This document shows positions 1 through 8,396 of a stretch of DNA of 50,412 bases, piece by piece. A program made the translations under genes and the position numbers. The notes beneath the pieces were generated by a model, which saw only the letters and a program-made list of their open reading frames with translations, was not told the DNA's origin and did no database searches. Location of the stretch: IMG/VR virus record IMGVR_UViG_3300049203_000028, positions 1 to 50,412 of that record. One strand, 5' to 3'. How positions within the stretch are numbered: position 1 is the first letter of the stretch; every line of letters starts with the position of its first letter. The stretch is from a virus.

Positions 1-395
1 GTTCGCAAGGCGGCGGTGGCGGCGGCATTGTAGGTCCAGGCGCTGTCGGTGGTGGGTCGCCTTTTGGCCCCGCTTCAAGTCAGGGTGCGCCGAACATTTT
101 AGGTCTCATTGGCGGAACGATCAATCCGACAAATTCCCCAGTTCGATTCCCGTTCGACGGCTTTGTCGGCGGCGGCGGCAATCCCATCAGCCCACCGGGA
201 GGGATCGGCGGTGGCGGTGGCGGTGGAAATAGCGTGGGCGGCACCGTGACCGCTGCGGGGGTCGGTGGCGGTGGTGGCGCGGCGTCTGCCTCGACAGCCA
301 CGGACGGCGGTATCGGCGGCGGTGGCGGTGCGTGCTGCGCCGGAAGTAGCAAGACAGGCGCAGGCGGGAACGGTGTCGTCGTAATCGAATACTAA
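1..395 (+). CDS. Glycine-rich tail protein, C-terminal part (partial)
   Basis: The reading frame that starts at base 3 is open from the window edge to a TAA at 393-395 (130 codons). It is very rich in glycine, with runs of four to six Gly, and ends in a GGNGVVVIEY-type tail, a common ending of Gly-rich phage tip or adhesin proteins. No start lies inside the window. It is very probably the end of the gene that begins at 49903 and runs off the other edge, because both halves are Gly-rich and joining them needs only one extra base. Polyglycine loops of this type are known at receptor-binding tips. A role in host recognition is inferred from composition and from its place after the tail fibre gene. 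Confidence 0.8.
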   Translation, partial: SQGGGGGGIVGPGAVGGGSPFGPASSQGAPNILGLIGGTINPTNSPVRFPFDGFVGGGGNPISPPGGIGGGGGGGNSVGGTVTAAGVGGGGGAASASTATDGGIGGGGGACCAGSSKTGAGGNGVVVIEY

Positions 396-404
396 GGAAA
401 ACCC

Positions 405-851
405 ATGACCACTTATGCACGCATCGTCGACGGTTGTGCAGTCGATATCACGACCGAAGACCCCAAAACGATTTTTCACGAAGACGTTGCCGTCGAATTC
501 GTGACCGTTCCCGACGATACCTCGCACGGGGACCGCGTCGACGCGGACGGCGCCTGGACGAAAGCTCCGCAGGCTGTCGATATCGTTCCGCGGCATGTCC
601 CGCCAACCGTCACGCCTGCTCAGTTTAAAATGTTGATGCTCGCCGAGTTGCCGGAAATCCTTCCGCTCAAATCGAGCGACGAGACGGTGTCGGCATTTTT
701 CAGCGTGGTTGACGACCCGCGCCTTACTGAAGTCGACTTGTCGCTGACCTCCGTTCAAAATGGGATAAAGTATTGCTTGACGAAAATCGGTCGTACCGAA
801 GCCCAACTTGCGCAACGTATGTCTGAAATTCTTAGCGGAGTCTTAACCTAA
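405..851 (+). CDS. Hypothetical virion-associated protein after tail fibre gene
   Basis: This is a 148-residue soluble protein with no membrane segment. The start ATG follows the Gly-rich gene by nine bases and has AAGGAA just upstream. The N-terminal third (YARIVDG, AVDI) looks like a short beta domain, and the C-terminal half is helical. Small genes at this position, between tail fibre and lysis genes, often encode tail fibre assembly factors or tip proteins. No motif here proves that, so the role remains an inference from position. It probably belongs to the late transcript that runs through the tail genes into the lysis cassette. Confidence 0.75.
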   Translation: MTTYARIVDGCAVDITTEDPKTIFHEDVAVEFVTVPDDTSHGDRVDADGAWTKAPQAVDIVPRHVPPTVTPAQFKMLMLAELPEILPLKSSDETVSAFFSVVDDPRLTEVDLSLTSVQNGIKYCLTKIGRTEAQLAQRMSEILSGVLT

Positions 852-853
852 TC

Positions 854-1042
854 ATGCGAGCCCTGACCATGCCCAATATCGACCCGGACGCACAAAAGCG
901 TGCCATCAAGGAAGCCATCAACGAATGGCTTAACGAAAAATTCGCCGAGTTCGGCCGCTGGACCTTCTACGGGTTGGCCGCAGCAGCATTCGCGGGCGCG
1001 ATCTATCTCGCGCTTCGTGGGCAGGGTTGGAGCAAGGTATGA
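854..1042 (+). CDS. Small single-TM protein, holin candidate
   Basis: This 62-residue protein has a charged amphipathic N-terminal half and one hydrophobic segment at about residues 39-56 (FYGLAAAAFAGAIYLAL), ending in a short basic tail. The next gene, a cell-wall hydrolase, starts on its stop codon (ATGA), so the pair is translationally coupled. Holins form membrane lesions that release the endolysin, and they usually sit directly upstream of it. One-TM holins are known, but the topology cannot be proven here. A second ATG at 869 would give 57 residues. Neither start has a strong ribosome binding site (GGAG lies 13 bases before 854). Confidence 0.65.
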   Translation: MRALTMPNIDPDAQKRAIKEAINEWLNEKFAEFGRWTFYGLAAAAFAGAIYLALRGQGWSKV

Positions 1043-1509
1043 CGCCGCAAGCGTTTCTTGACGCGCTCTTGCCGGGCGCGCTCGCGATCCAGCATAAATA
1101 CGGAATCCCCGCCTCGTTCACGCTGGCGCAGGCCGCGAGCGAATCGAGGTGGGGGGATTCCGACCTCGCGAAACGGGCATTCAACCTGTTTGGCATCAAG
1201 GCTGACAAGTCGTGGAAAGGCCCGGTGTTCAACCTGCAGACAGGCGAAGTCCTGAACGGGAAAGAGGTCGTCGTTCCGGCGTCGTGGCGCAAATACGGGT
1301 CGTGGGCGGAATGCCTGGAAGACCGCGTCAAGTTCTTCAAGGACAACCGCCGTTACGCATCGTGCTGGCAGCAGACGACGGGCAATGGATGGGCGCTCGC
1401 CGTTGCTGCGGCCGGCTACGCGACGGACCCGAACTACGCCAAAAAGCTGATTGCCGTCATGGACGGTCGCAACCTGCAACGCTTCGACACGAAAGGAATC
1501 GCGAAATGA
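1039..1509 (+). CDS. Endolysin, FlgJ-like glucosaminidase family
   Basis: The 156-residue protein matches the glucosaminidase (GH73/FlgJ-like) fold throughout. QAASESRWGDSDLAK carries the catalytic glutamate (about E35) in the usual ESxWG context, followed by NLFGIKA and a C-terminal YATDPNYAKKL tyrosine segment. It would cut the glycan strands of peptidoglycan at lysis. No signal peptide or cell-wall-binding domain is visible, so export should depend on the upstream holin. The start at 1039 was chosen over an upstream TTG at 1027 because it forms an ATGA overlap with the holin stop and has GGAG six bases before it. The next gene again overlaps by ATGA. Confidence 0.9.
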   Translation: MTPQAFLDALLPGALAIQHKYGIPASFTLAQAASESRWGDSDLAKRAFNLFGIKADKSWKGPVFNLQTGEVLNGKEVVVPASWRKYGSWAECLEDRVKFFKDNRRYASCWQQTTGNGWALAVAAAGYATDPNYAKKLIAVMDGRNLQRFDTKGIAK

Positions 1510-2003
1510 AATACGTCATGATCAAGCTGTTTATCGGCCTCGTACTGTTCGGGACATTGGTCGCCCTGACCTTCAACAATATCCCGAATTCCGGTCGCCT
1601 GCTGGACTTCTGTTACGGCGCCCTTATGGGCCTGGGCGTCATGCACCTGGGCAGCGGCCCGCAAGACGTCGTCGCGGACAAGCAGGGCGGATTCGCGTCA
1701 CCGTTCATGTTGCTGTTCATGGCGGCCCTATCGCTATCGATCACAGCGTGCACGACCGTGTCGACACAAAACGCGAAGGTGACGTACACGCAATCGTGCG
1801 CGGCGTACGGCGGCGCGTTCGACGTGATGATCGCCTTGCGCAAGGGCGGCAAGCTGAACCAAGCCCAAATCGATCAGGTGACGTTGATCGACAGTCAGGT
1901 CACGCCGCTATGCACCGGACCCTTGCCGCAAGACCTGGACGCTGCGACAGCCCAAATCACAGGCGCCGTGACCGCATTAACCATTCTGGAGGCAGTCAAA
2001 TGA
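1506..2003 (+). CDS. Membrane protein with internal lipobox (spanin-like candidate)
   Basis: This 165-residue protein starts with AAGGA eight bases before ATG. It has a hydrophobic N-terminal segment (about residues 4-22), a short linker, then a second hydrophobic stretch that begins at an in-frame Met (base 1707) and ends in a lipobox-like LSITAC. The part after the Cys resembles stand-alone small phage lipoproteins found in lysis cassettes. It may be a fusion, or an internal start may also make a separate lipoprotein, but I see no clear ribosome binding site at 1707. The position after the endolysin fits a spanin that disrupts the outer membrane. That function is inferred. Confidence 0.7.
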   Translation: MKYVMIKLFIGLVLFGTLVALTFNNIPNSGRLLDFCYGALMGLGVMHLGSGPQDVVADKQGGFASPFMLLFMAALSLSITACTTVSTQNAKVTYTQSCAAYGGAFDVMIALRKGGKLNQAQIDQVTLIDSQVTPLCTGPLPQDLDAATAQITGAVTALTILEAVK

Positions 2004-2233
2004 CGACCGCACAGGCAATCCTTATCACGGCCGCGCAGACCGCCGCAGCGCTCGCGGCAACCGACCCGAAAGCTGCGGCGGTCTGCGCGCTCGCCCCGGT
2101 CATCGTCCAACTGCTGCAGACCGTCGAACAGATGCAAGCTGCCGGATCGCTGACACCCGAGAAGTTGCAAGCGCTTTACGACACCGTGTCGGCCAACGTC
2201 CAGCGCGCGCACGATGAATGGGCGGCGATGTGA
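2000..2233 (+). CDS. Small hypothetical protein of the lysis cassette
   Basis: This 77-residue, alanine-rich, largely helical protein starts at an ATG overlapping the previous stop (ATGA), with TGGAGG seven bases upstream, one of the best ribosome binding sites in this cassette. Residues 8-35 are moderately hydrophobic (AAALAATDPKAAAVCAL) but broken by charges, so a membrane segment is uncertain. The C-terminal half contains a helix with LTPEKLQALYDTV. The following DUF1353 gene overlaps its end by 16 bases. No family is recognised. Tight coupling to the endolysin and lipoprotein genes suggests a role in lysis or its timing. Confidence 0.7.
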   Translation: MTTAQAILITAAQTAAALAATDPKAAAVCALAPVIVQLLQTVEQMQAAGSLTPEKLQALYDTVSANVQRAHDEWAAM

Positions 2234-2604
2234 CCGCGCGATTTCTCGACGACCTGGAGATTTGCGAGGCGGACGAGAACGTTGACGATAGTACGTGGCG
2301 ACTGCGCAAACCACTGTCGTACTCGTCGGTCGTCGCAAATCGGGTGATAACGGTCCCGGCAGGGTTCAGGACTGATCTCGCCAGCGTGCCGCGTCTGCCG
2401 ATCGTCTATTGGCTTTGCGGCGGTCGGGCCAACAAACCTGCCGTCGTGCATGACTTCCTGTACACCGAAGGCCCGCTCGCACGTGAGGTCGCCGACGCGG
2501 TGTTCCTGGAGGCTATGGAAGTCGTCGGCGTTCCTGTCGTCTATCGTCGGCTGATGTGGGCCGGCGTGCGCCTGGGCGGCGCATCGCATTACGTCAAGCG
2601 GTAG
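2218..2604 (+). CDS. DUF1353 family protein
   Basis: This 128-residue protein shows the DUF1353 hallmarks: a beta-rich N-terminal part ending in VPAGFRTDLASVPR, followed by AVVHDFLY and a helical C-terminus. The family is widespread beside phage lysis genes and its biochemical role is not established. The TDxAS and HD residues suggest a metal or catalytic site. The ATG at 2218 overlaps the previous gene. A GTG at 2230, which forms a GTGA overlap, is a plausible alternative start. The 3' end overlaps the leftward ORF 2782-2594 by 11 bases, and I see no terminator between the convergent genes. Confidence 0.85.
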   Translation: MGGDVTARFLDDLEICEADENVDDSTWRLRKPLSYSSVVANRVITVPAGFRTDLASVPRLPIVYWLCGGRANKPAVVHDFLYTEGPLAREVADAVFLEAMEVVGVPVVYRRLMWAGVRLGGASHYVKR

Positions 2605-2782
2605 CAGTATTCGCGCGGACGATGTGCTTAATGTCCGCGTGTTCCCCTTCCTTCAGATTCAACGCATCAATCGCCCCCTGCATCGCCTCGATACGATCCG
2701 CCAGCGTGGCCGGTTGATCAAAAGGCAATTTCGATTCGTACACGATCAGCAACCGCGTCGCAAATCCATAGCCATCGTCCAT
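2594..2782 (-). CDS. Small hypothetical protein with its own promoter
   Basis: This 62-residue acidic protein is preceded by a strong GGGAGG ribosome binding site five bases before the ATG and by a consensus promoter just inside the end of the DNA polymerase gene. The first half contains YESKLPFDQPATLADRIEAMQGAID, probably two helices. It has no membrane segment and no recognisable family. It is the last gene of the leftward replication block. Having a separate promoter means it can be expressed independently of the polymerase. The start codon lies in one arm of an inverted repeat whose other arm covers the -10 box. Confidence 0.75.
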   Translation of the reverse strand: MDDGYGFATRLLIVYESKLPFDQPATLADRIEAMQGAIDALNLKEGEHADIKHIVRANTATA

Positions 2783-2813
2783 AGTACCTCCCCGTAAAAG
2801 GTCGATACTATGG
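2779..2813 (-). promoter_or_regulatory. Inverted repeat joining -10 box and start codon of the 2782 gene
   Basis: CCATAGTA at 2779-2786 and TACTATGG at 2806-2813 are perfect complements. Read leftward, the first arm overlaps the -10 hexamer TAGTAT and the second contains the ATG of the 62-residue gene, with the GGGAGG site between the arms next to the second one. RNA that reads through from the polymerase gene could fold and hide the start. RNA starting at the local promoter would lack the first arm. This is seen in sequence; the regulatory effect is inferred. Confidence 0.5.
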
Positions 2814-2833
2814 ACTACTAACTGAATTGTCAA
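2805..2833 (-). promoter_or_regulatory. Promoter, GTTAGTA family (leftward)
   Basis: Read leftward, a perfect -35 TTGACA (2833-2828), a 17-base spacer containing CAGTTAGTAG and a -10 TAGTAT (2810-2805) form a near-consensus sigma-70 promoter. The -35 overlaps the stop codon of the DNA polymerase gene. The spacer motif is shared with the promoters at 8350-8379, 10074-10102 and 10760-10788, which suggests a common regulator. Confidence 0.75.
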
Positions 2834-4860
2834 CAACTTATTCCGAGATCGGCAAGCATACTGCGCGCTTCGTCGACGTACCATTTGTAATCGATGTCGG
2901 GCGGCAGAACGTCGGGAAGGTCCATACACGGTTTGCATCCTTCCGATTTCGACACGAGGTTGCCATTGCCTTCGTAAGCGATGTGCCCGGTCTGCCCGAC
3001 ACCGTAATACCATCGTACGGCCTTCCCGAGGTATTCACGCGGGATGGCGTTGCGTTCGATCTTGATCGCATCGTCTGTCGAGCACCCCTCGACCTCGCCG
3101 CGATACCACGTCTTGCCTTTCGCGTTCCCTTCATATGCATTCCAGCCCCGAGCGACGAGCGCTTCCCGCTTCTGCGCCATCGTGTCCGCAACGATCGTAT
3201 CCTTGACCCACTCCCCGCCGCCCTGGACCGCGCGCACGGTGACGAACTTTCGGATATCGTCGCACCGTCGAATGGTCTGTTCAAGCGGCGTACCGTTGAT
3301 GATGTATTCCTTAACGGCGTCGACGCAAATCTGATTGGTCGGGTTTTTCGCCAACCGGCTGATAGGGTCGTCCGCGTACCATCCTTTCGCCTTGACCGAG
3401 ATCGGATGATGAACGCCTTTCTTGTCGGTGTATGCGGGTTTGAATGCAAGGTAGTTGTTGACGTTCGCCGAGAACAGGCCGATATACTCGTTGGCTTCCG
3501 TTTCGAACCCCGTGATCGATTCCCATTGCTTGACGATACGGTCCCGCAAGTCGACTTGCTCGTCGCGGCATTTGATCACGACGCCGTCCGTGTTGGCCGA
3601 CACGACGGGGATTCCCTGCAGATGCAGCATCTCGATCAGCATTAGCAACGAGAATTGCCCGGTGAGCGTCGTGCGCAACATCAGGTCCGGCGCGAACAGG
3701 ATGCTATGCCGACTGCCCGTCTTACCGTACGTTCCATTGATCTTAATTTTGAACGTTGCGGCTTTCTTCTTGTTACCGGCCGTCTTGTAAGAGATACGGA
3801 CCTCGATCCAGCCGTCGAAAATCTTGAGGAACACCGGCCCCAGTTGACGCGGGAACATTCTCAATATTGAGATGATTTTGGGGTAGTAGGACACGACGTC
3901 CACGTCGACGAGTTTCCAGCCGTTGCCGGCGCGGTGAGCGGCGCTTTTCTCCGTCGAATGCAGTCCGCCGATACCGAGCGTGTACGCCCCTTCGCCGATG
4001 CGGATTTTGTAGTCCTTGAACGATTCGGGCATTTGCGGCTTGCCGCCCTTGTCCAGGATATACGACGTATCCATGACCATCTTGTAGGCGGCCTGCAGTT
4101 CTGGCGTCTGGAAGGACAGGAACGGGGCGCCCACGTAGCGGATAGCGTGCCCTGGGGGAAGTTGGGCTTGATCGACGATCGTCCGCGCGGCGCGGCCGTC
4201 CAGCCCGAGCAATTTACGGAACGCCGCTTCGGCGATCTGAGCGTCGGACTTCGATCGGACGTCGATGCCGTATTGCTCGCCGAGTTCAACGCGCGTTGCG
4301 AGGTCTTCCGCGACAGCTTCGTAAAGACCCTCCGTCGTGATCAAGTCGTTGCCGCAATAGCGTTCAACCTCGATCATCTCGGCACGGGTAAGGATGCGGT
4401 CGGGCTTGTAGGGCAAGTCCTGTATCTTCTTGCAGTGCAACCGGCCGCCGTAAATCTTCAAGCTGGCTTGACCCGGTGCGACGTTCATCAGGTCGATGTG
4501 ATCAATGTCGAGCAGTTCGAAGCCCCAGTCACGCGCGACCATCCACGGTTGCGGCGACGGCTTCGTCGTGATGATGTAGTCGCTCAGATTCTTGAGCATG
4601 TCGTTGGTGAACCGGCCCGTTGCTGCGGCCGAGATCACCACAAGGTCGTAATTAAGACCGTTGAACGTGATGTTCGTCCCTGAGCGCAGGAACAGCAACA
4701 TTGCCGCGACGTTTAGCGGTTTGCCTTCGTAGAACTCCAGGGAGAAAAATTGCTTGGTGTGGACGTCGTAGAACTTTACGAGGAAGTAATTGCGGTACGT
4801 CTCGACGTCGACCGCGCGGACGGGCTTTGCCACTGTCGGCGGGGGTGGGGCGATTTGCAT
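2830..4860 (-). CDS. Family B DNA polymerase
   Basis: This 676-residue protein carries 3'-5' exonuclease motifs (D18/E20 in AVDVETY; FNGLNYD at 66-72; YCGND near 168) followed by polymerase motif A DVDVVSYYP (319-327), motif B KIKINGTYG (371-379) and motif C SANTDG (421-426), where the usual DTD is NTD. This is a compact phage-type replicative polymerase. It would copy the phage genome with the ssDNA-binding protein, primase-helicase and SF2 helicase encoded nearby. The start has AAGGAT eight bases upstream, and a terminator lies 33-58 bases upstream of the start, after the small gene before it. A 14-base palindrome lies inside the gene at 3859-3872. Confidence 0.93.
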   Translation of the reverse strand: MQIAPPPPTVAKPVRAVDVETYRNYFLVKFYDVHTKQFFSLEFYEGKPLNVAAMLLFLRSGTNITFNGLNYDLVVISAAATGRFTNDMLKNLSDYIITTKPSPQPWMVARDWGFELLDIDHIDLMNVAPGQASLKIYGGRLHCKKIQDLPYKPDRILTRAEMIEVERYCGNDLITTEGLYEAVAEDLATRVELGEQYGIDVRSKSDAQIAEAAFRKLLGLDGRAARTIVDQAQLPPGHAIRYVGAPFLSFQTPELQAAYKMVMDTSYILDKGGKPQMPESFKDYKIRIGEGAYTLGIGGLHSTEKSAAHRAGNGWKLVDVDVVSYYPKIISILRMFPRQLGPVFLKIFDGWIEVRISYKTAGNKKKAATFKIKINGTYGKTGSRHSILFAPDLMLRTTLTGQFSLLMLIEMLHLQGIPVVSANTDGVVIKCRDEQVDLRDRIVKQWESITGFETEANEYIGLFSANVNNYLAFKPAYTDKKGVHHPISVKAKGWYADDPISRLAKNPTNQICVDAVKEYIINGTPLEQTIRRCDDIRKFVTVRAVQGGGEWVKDTIVADTMAQKREALVARGWNAYEGNAKGKTWYRGEVEGCSTDDAIKIERNAIPREYLGKAVRWYYGVGQTGHIAYEGNGNLVSKSEGCKPCMDLPDVLPPDIDYKWYVDEARSMLADLGISC

Positions 4861-4892
4861 AGTTGATCCTTTATCGCAAGGTGAGCGGATAT

Positions 4893-4918
4893 TAAAAACC
4901 CCGCGCGAGGCGGGGCGG
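4893..4918 (-). terminator. Rho-independent terminator (leftward)
   Basis: Read leftward, a GC-rich stem (CCCCGC with GCGGGG around a short CTCG loop) is followed by TTTTTAAT. It lies just after the stop of the 54-residue gene and before the DNA polymerase start, so it may reduce transcription into the polymerase gene and keep its level below that of the ssDNA-binding protein. Confidence 0.8.
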
Positions 4919-4921
4919 TTG

Positions 4922-5082
4922 TTACTGCCCGAGGGCTGCTACGGCTTCGTGCAATCGTTCGTCGATCGTTTCGTGGCGTTGCCAGTCGGGAGAACCCGGA
5001 GCGCACTTACGCTGCAGTTCCGCGTTCTCGCGTTTCGCCCATTCCAGTTTGCGAACGACAGTTTCGATCTGCGTCATGACGT

Positions 5083-5086
<4 letters not shown>
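4922..5086 (-). CDS. Small coiled-coil protein (54 aa)
   Basis: This ORF (MNVMTQIETVVRK... to ...AVAALGQ) starts on the stop of the ssDNA-binding protein gene (ATGA), so it is probably translated by coupling. The sequence is helical and charged, with a heptad-like IETVVRKLEWAKRENAELQRK stretch, and has no membrane segment. No family is recognised. It ends immediately before a strong terminator, which supports it being the last gene of the upstream transcript. A role as partner or modulator of the adjacent replication proteins is only a guess from position. Confidence 0.65.
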
Positions 5087-6150
<1,064 letters not shown>

Positions 6151-6153
6151 GAT

Positions 6154-7287
6154 TCAGTCCTTGTTAAAAATTTGTTCGGCGGCGGTGCCGTCGTCTTCTA
6201 CGAGTTCAGCCGCGCCGCCTGGGGCGTGACTGTACATGCTTACTACTTCTTCCGGTATCCCGGCTTTGATCGCCTGCAGCGGCGTGAGCGACAGTTTCGG
6301 AGTCGAGATCGGCACACTGTACGCGCTGGCGATGTCCTGCATATCTTTCACCGCGTCGTCTTTCCAGACGGTACGGCCCTTCTTGTGCTGAATGCTGAAA
6401 TACGGCACGATGCCGCCACGCTGAATGGTCGACATCAAACTTTGTTCGATGCCTTCCCTGCGCAACTTGATCACCTTTTCCGCATCGATCAATCGGCGGC
6501 GTTCCTTTCGCAGCGCGGCCGGTGACATCACGAGCGGGGCGGAACTGTACGCCAGATCGATCGCCGGACCTTCCAGCATCAATACCGCTTCGCATTCGTG
6601 ACGACCCTTACAATCCTTGCACGCATCCAGGTCACGCGCCATTACCGGGGCGTCGGGGTCGTCCGCCATACGGTACGCGAGCGACAGTTCCGAGATCGGA
6701 TGACGCAACTCACCGAGCGTCGTCGTCCATGACCGTATCGGGCCGCGCCGATGGTAATTGCGCGGTTGATGAATGGTCATCGTAACTTTCAACGAGTCGT
6801 CGTTGTACACCCCGAACGCAAACGCCGCCAACGCCACGTAGTTGATCAACTGGTAGTTGAGAATCTCGCCCACGAAGCCGTGTCCGAACTTTTCATCGTC
6901 GACGAATATATGGTGCGACCAATGGTCGTACATCGTGTAGTCGGGCGTCCCGTAGTTATCCGCGTGGATTGGACCTTCGGTAAACGTATGTTCAACTCGA
7001 TAGACCGCACCAGCCGTCCACGCGGCGAAATCCCGCTTGATGATGTGATCCGCGTACATGTCTGCCGCTTCGATCATCTCAACATTGAGAACAACACCGT
7101 TCGGCGCGACGTCGCCAACCTGGGGGTGAATCCCGCTCAGTTTTTCGGAACAGACCCAATGCACCGCGTCGCCCTGTTGCTTCTCGATCGTATCTTCGTC
7201 CGGATAGCGCGCTTCAACGTTCGCCGACCCCCAGCACGCGACGATGCGGGCGGCAGACGATGGCGCGTATTTGGCGTGCGTGGACAT
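6154..7287 (-). CDS. DUF2800 family protein (PD-(D/E)XK nuclease-like)
   Basis: The 377-residue protein opens with HAKYAPSSAARIVACWGS, the typical DUF2800 N-terminus, and continues with GTPDYTMYD and VDDEKFGHG, matching the D...(D/E)xK core of RecB/Cas4-like nucleases. A cysteine cluster DACKDCKGRHEC (about residues 220-231) may bind metal or an Fe-S cluster, as in Cas4 relatives. DUF2800 genes commonly sit beside phage ssDNA-binding protein and DNA polymerase genes, exactly as here, which points to recombination or end processing during replication. The family's activity is inferred from fold. No strong ribosome binding site precedes the ATG. It lies three bases from both neighbours. Confidence 0.85.
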   Translation of the reverse strand: MSTHAKYAPSSAARIVACWGSANVEARYPDEDTIEKQQGDAVHWVCSEKLSGIHPQVGDVAPNGVVLNVEMIEAADMYADHIIKRDFAAWTAGAVYRVEHTFTEGPIHADNYGTPDYTMYDHWSHHIFVDDEKFGHGFVGEILNYQLINYVALAAFAFGVYNDDSLKVTMTIHQPRNYHRRGPIRSWTTTLGELRHPISELSLAYRMADDPDAPVMARDLDACKDCKGRHECEAVLMLEGPAIDLAYSSAPLVMSPAALRKERRRLIDAEKVIKLRREGIEQSLMSTIQRGGIVPYFSIQHKKGRTVWKDDAVKDMQDIASAYSVPISTPKLSLTPLQAIKAGIPEEVVSMYSHAPGGAAELVEDDGTAAEQIFNKD

Positions 7288-7290
7288 GGT

Positions 7291-8316
7291 TTAGGCCGCG
7301 ATCATCTTTTCGTACACGAGGGGGATCAGGCCCGCGTTAGCCGGCTGCGCGAGTTGTCCAGCAGCTTCGATGCCGAATTCCTTCGCGAACACGAGCATGT
7401 CGGCCATCGTCTTACCTTGCGCCGTGACCCACTTGCACAGTTCTGCGAAGTTGGTCGGCGCGGCTGCCGGTGCTGCCGGTGCTGCCGGTGCTGCCGGTGC
7501 TGCCGGTGCTGCCGGTGCTGCCGGTGCTGCCGGTGCTGCCTGGGCGGTCAACGGCTGGAAGGTCTGCGCGGCGGTGGGTTGCTGCTGACGCAGTTCGGCG
7601 ACGACCTGATTCATGTAGACTTCGCCGACGCCCTTTTTCTTCTTCCACGAGCCGTCCGCGTTCACGCTGCGGGAACCCGAGTGAATGCGGGCGTCCCACG
7701 GCAGGCCGGTTTTATCCGTGGCCGGGGGCGTCGCACCGCCAGTTTGCGCCGGCACATCCGTACTTGCAGGCGCGGCTTGCGCTGCAGGCAGAGTAGATGC
7801 GGTTGGTGGGGCGGAAATGGCCGGGGACGAACCAGACGCACCGGCCGACGGGACGTTTGGGGAATTGTCCAGTACCGGATGTTCGACGGTCATACGGCCG
7901 TCTTCGATCAGGTTGTCGTCGGTCCAGCCCTGGACGTGGTACTGCTCGCGGGTGAAGCCGTCAGCTTTGGTGGTCATCGTGTAGACCGGAGCGACGACGA
8001 CCGGAACGTTGGTCACCTGGGATACCGGCAACGGGGCCGATTGTGCGACATTGCCGCCCGAAGTCTGCACCGTGACGACGACCATGTCTTCTTTCGGCGC
8101 GGTGAATTGCGTCGCTTCGCCGAACACCTGGGCGGCGGTGTTGGTCGTCACGATGGGCGTTTCCTTGCCGACGTCCGGCGCGTCGTCGCCGATCTTGTCC
8201 AGGTATTCGCGGGCCGTCATTTCCAGACGGTCGGCGCCTTCTTCGGTCATTTCGGCCAGCGTGGCGAACGCGTTTGCGAGAACGCGGAATACGGTACGAA
8301 TTTGTTTGGAGTACAT
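7291..8316 (-). CDS. Unknown DNA-metabolism operon protein with GWTD motif and Ala-Pro repeats
   Basis: This protein of about 341 residues is the first gene of the leftward operon. The order is a helical N-terminal region (1-50), a motif YTMT...FTREQYHVQGWTDDNLI also found in the ssDNA-binding protein, a low-complexity Ala/Pro/Thr linker, a conserved-looking segment LPWDARIHSG...ADGSWKKKKGV seen in several phage replication-operon proteins, an APA repeat tract encoded by a 9-base DNA repeat, and a C-terminal helical domain. No enzyme motif is seen. Two adjacent ATGs exist (8319 and 8316). The second is preferred because AAGGA then has a six-base spacing. The shared motif suggests a common partner with the ssDNA-binding protein. 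Confidence 0.75.
   Translation of the reverse strand: MYSKQIRTVFRVLANAFATLAEMTEEGADRLEMTAREYLDKIGDDAPDVGKETPIVTTNTAAQVFGEATQFTAPKEDMVVVTVQTSGGNVAQSAPLPVSQVTNVPVVVAPVYTMTTKADGFTREQYHVQGWTDDNLIEDGRMTVEHPVLDNSPNVPSAGASGSSPAISAPPTASTLPAAQAAPASTDVPAQTGGATPPATDKTGLPWDARIHSGSRSVNADGSWKKKKGVGEVYMNQVVAELRQQQPTAAQTFQPLTAQAAPAAPAAPAAPAAPAAPAAPAAPAAAPTNFAELCKWVTAQGKTMADMLVFAKEFGIEAAGQLAQPANAGLIPLVYEKMIAA
7463..7540. repeat. 9-bp tandem repeat encoding Ala-Pro tract
   Basis: Eight perfect copies of GCTGCCGGT and a partial ninth encode APAAPAAPA on the minus strand. The perfect DNA identity suggests slippage-driven expansion, independent of the 12-bp repeat in the ssDNA-binding protein gene. Confidence 0.9.
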
Positions 8317-8349
8317 CATTTATCCTTCGTTTTGGGTTGCGGAGATTGA

Positions 8350-8379
8350 ACAATAGCGGCATACTAACCGGACTGTCAA
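8350..8379 (-). promoter_or_regulatory. Promoter, GTTAGTA family (leftward, replication operon)
   Basis: Read leftward, TTGACA (8379-8374) is followed by an 18-base spacer with CGGTTAGTAT and then TATTGT (8355-8350). It lies in the 80-base gap between the divergent helicase and replication operons and should drive the leftward genes from 8316. The spacer motif GGTTAGTA matches the family found at three other sites. I found no equally good rightward promoter for the helicase in this gap. Confidence 0.7.
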
Positions 8380-8396
8380 CAAGAATTTTTCCTGAG

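Noticed and set aside
99-815. Long minus-strand ORF over the start of the window
   Set aside because: It lies opposite the Gly-rich and 148-residue genes, has no ribosome binding site and an Arg/Ala-rich composition typical of shadow frames in GC-rich DNA.
6751-8349. 532-codon plus-strand ORF with CRCCRCC repeats
   Set aside because: It is the complement of the GCTGCCGGT repeat and the DUF2800 gene, and no start signal precedes it.
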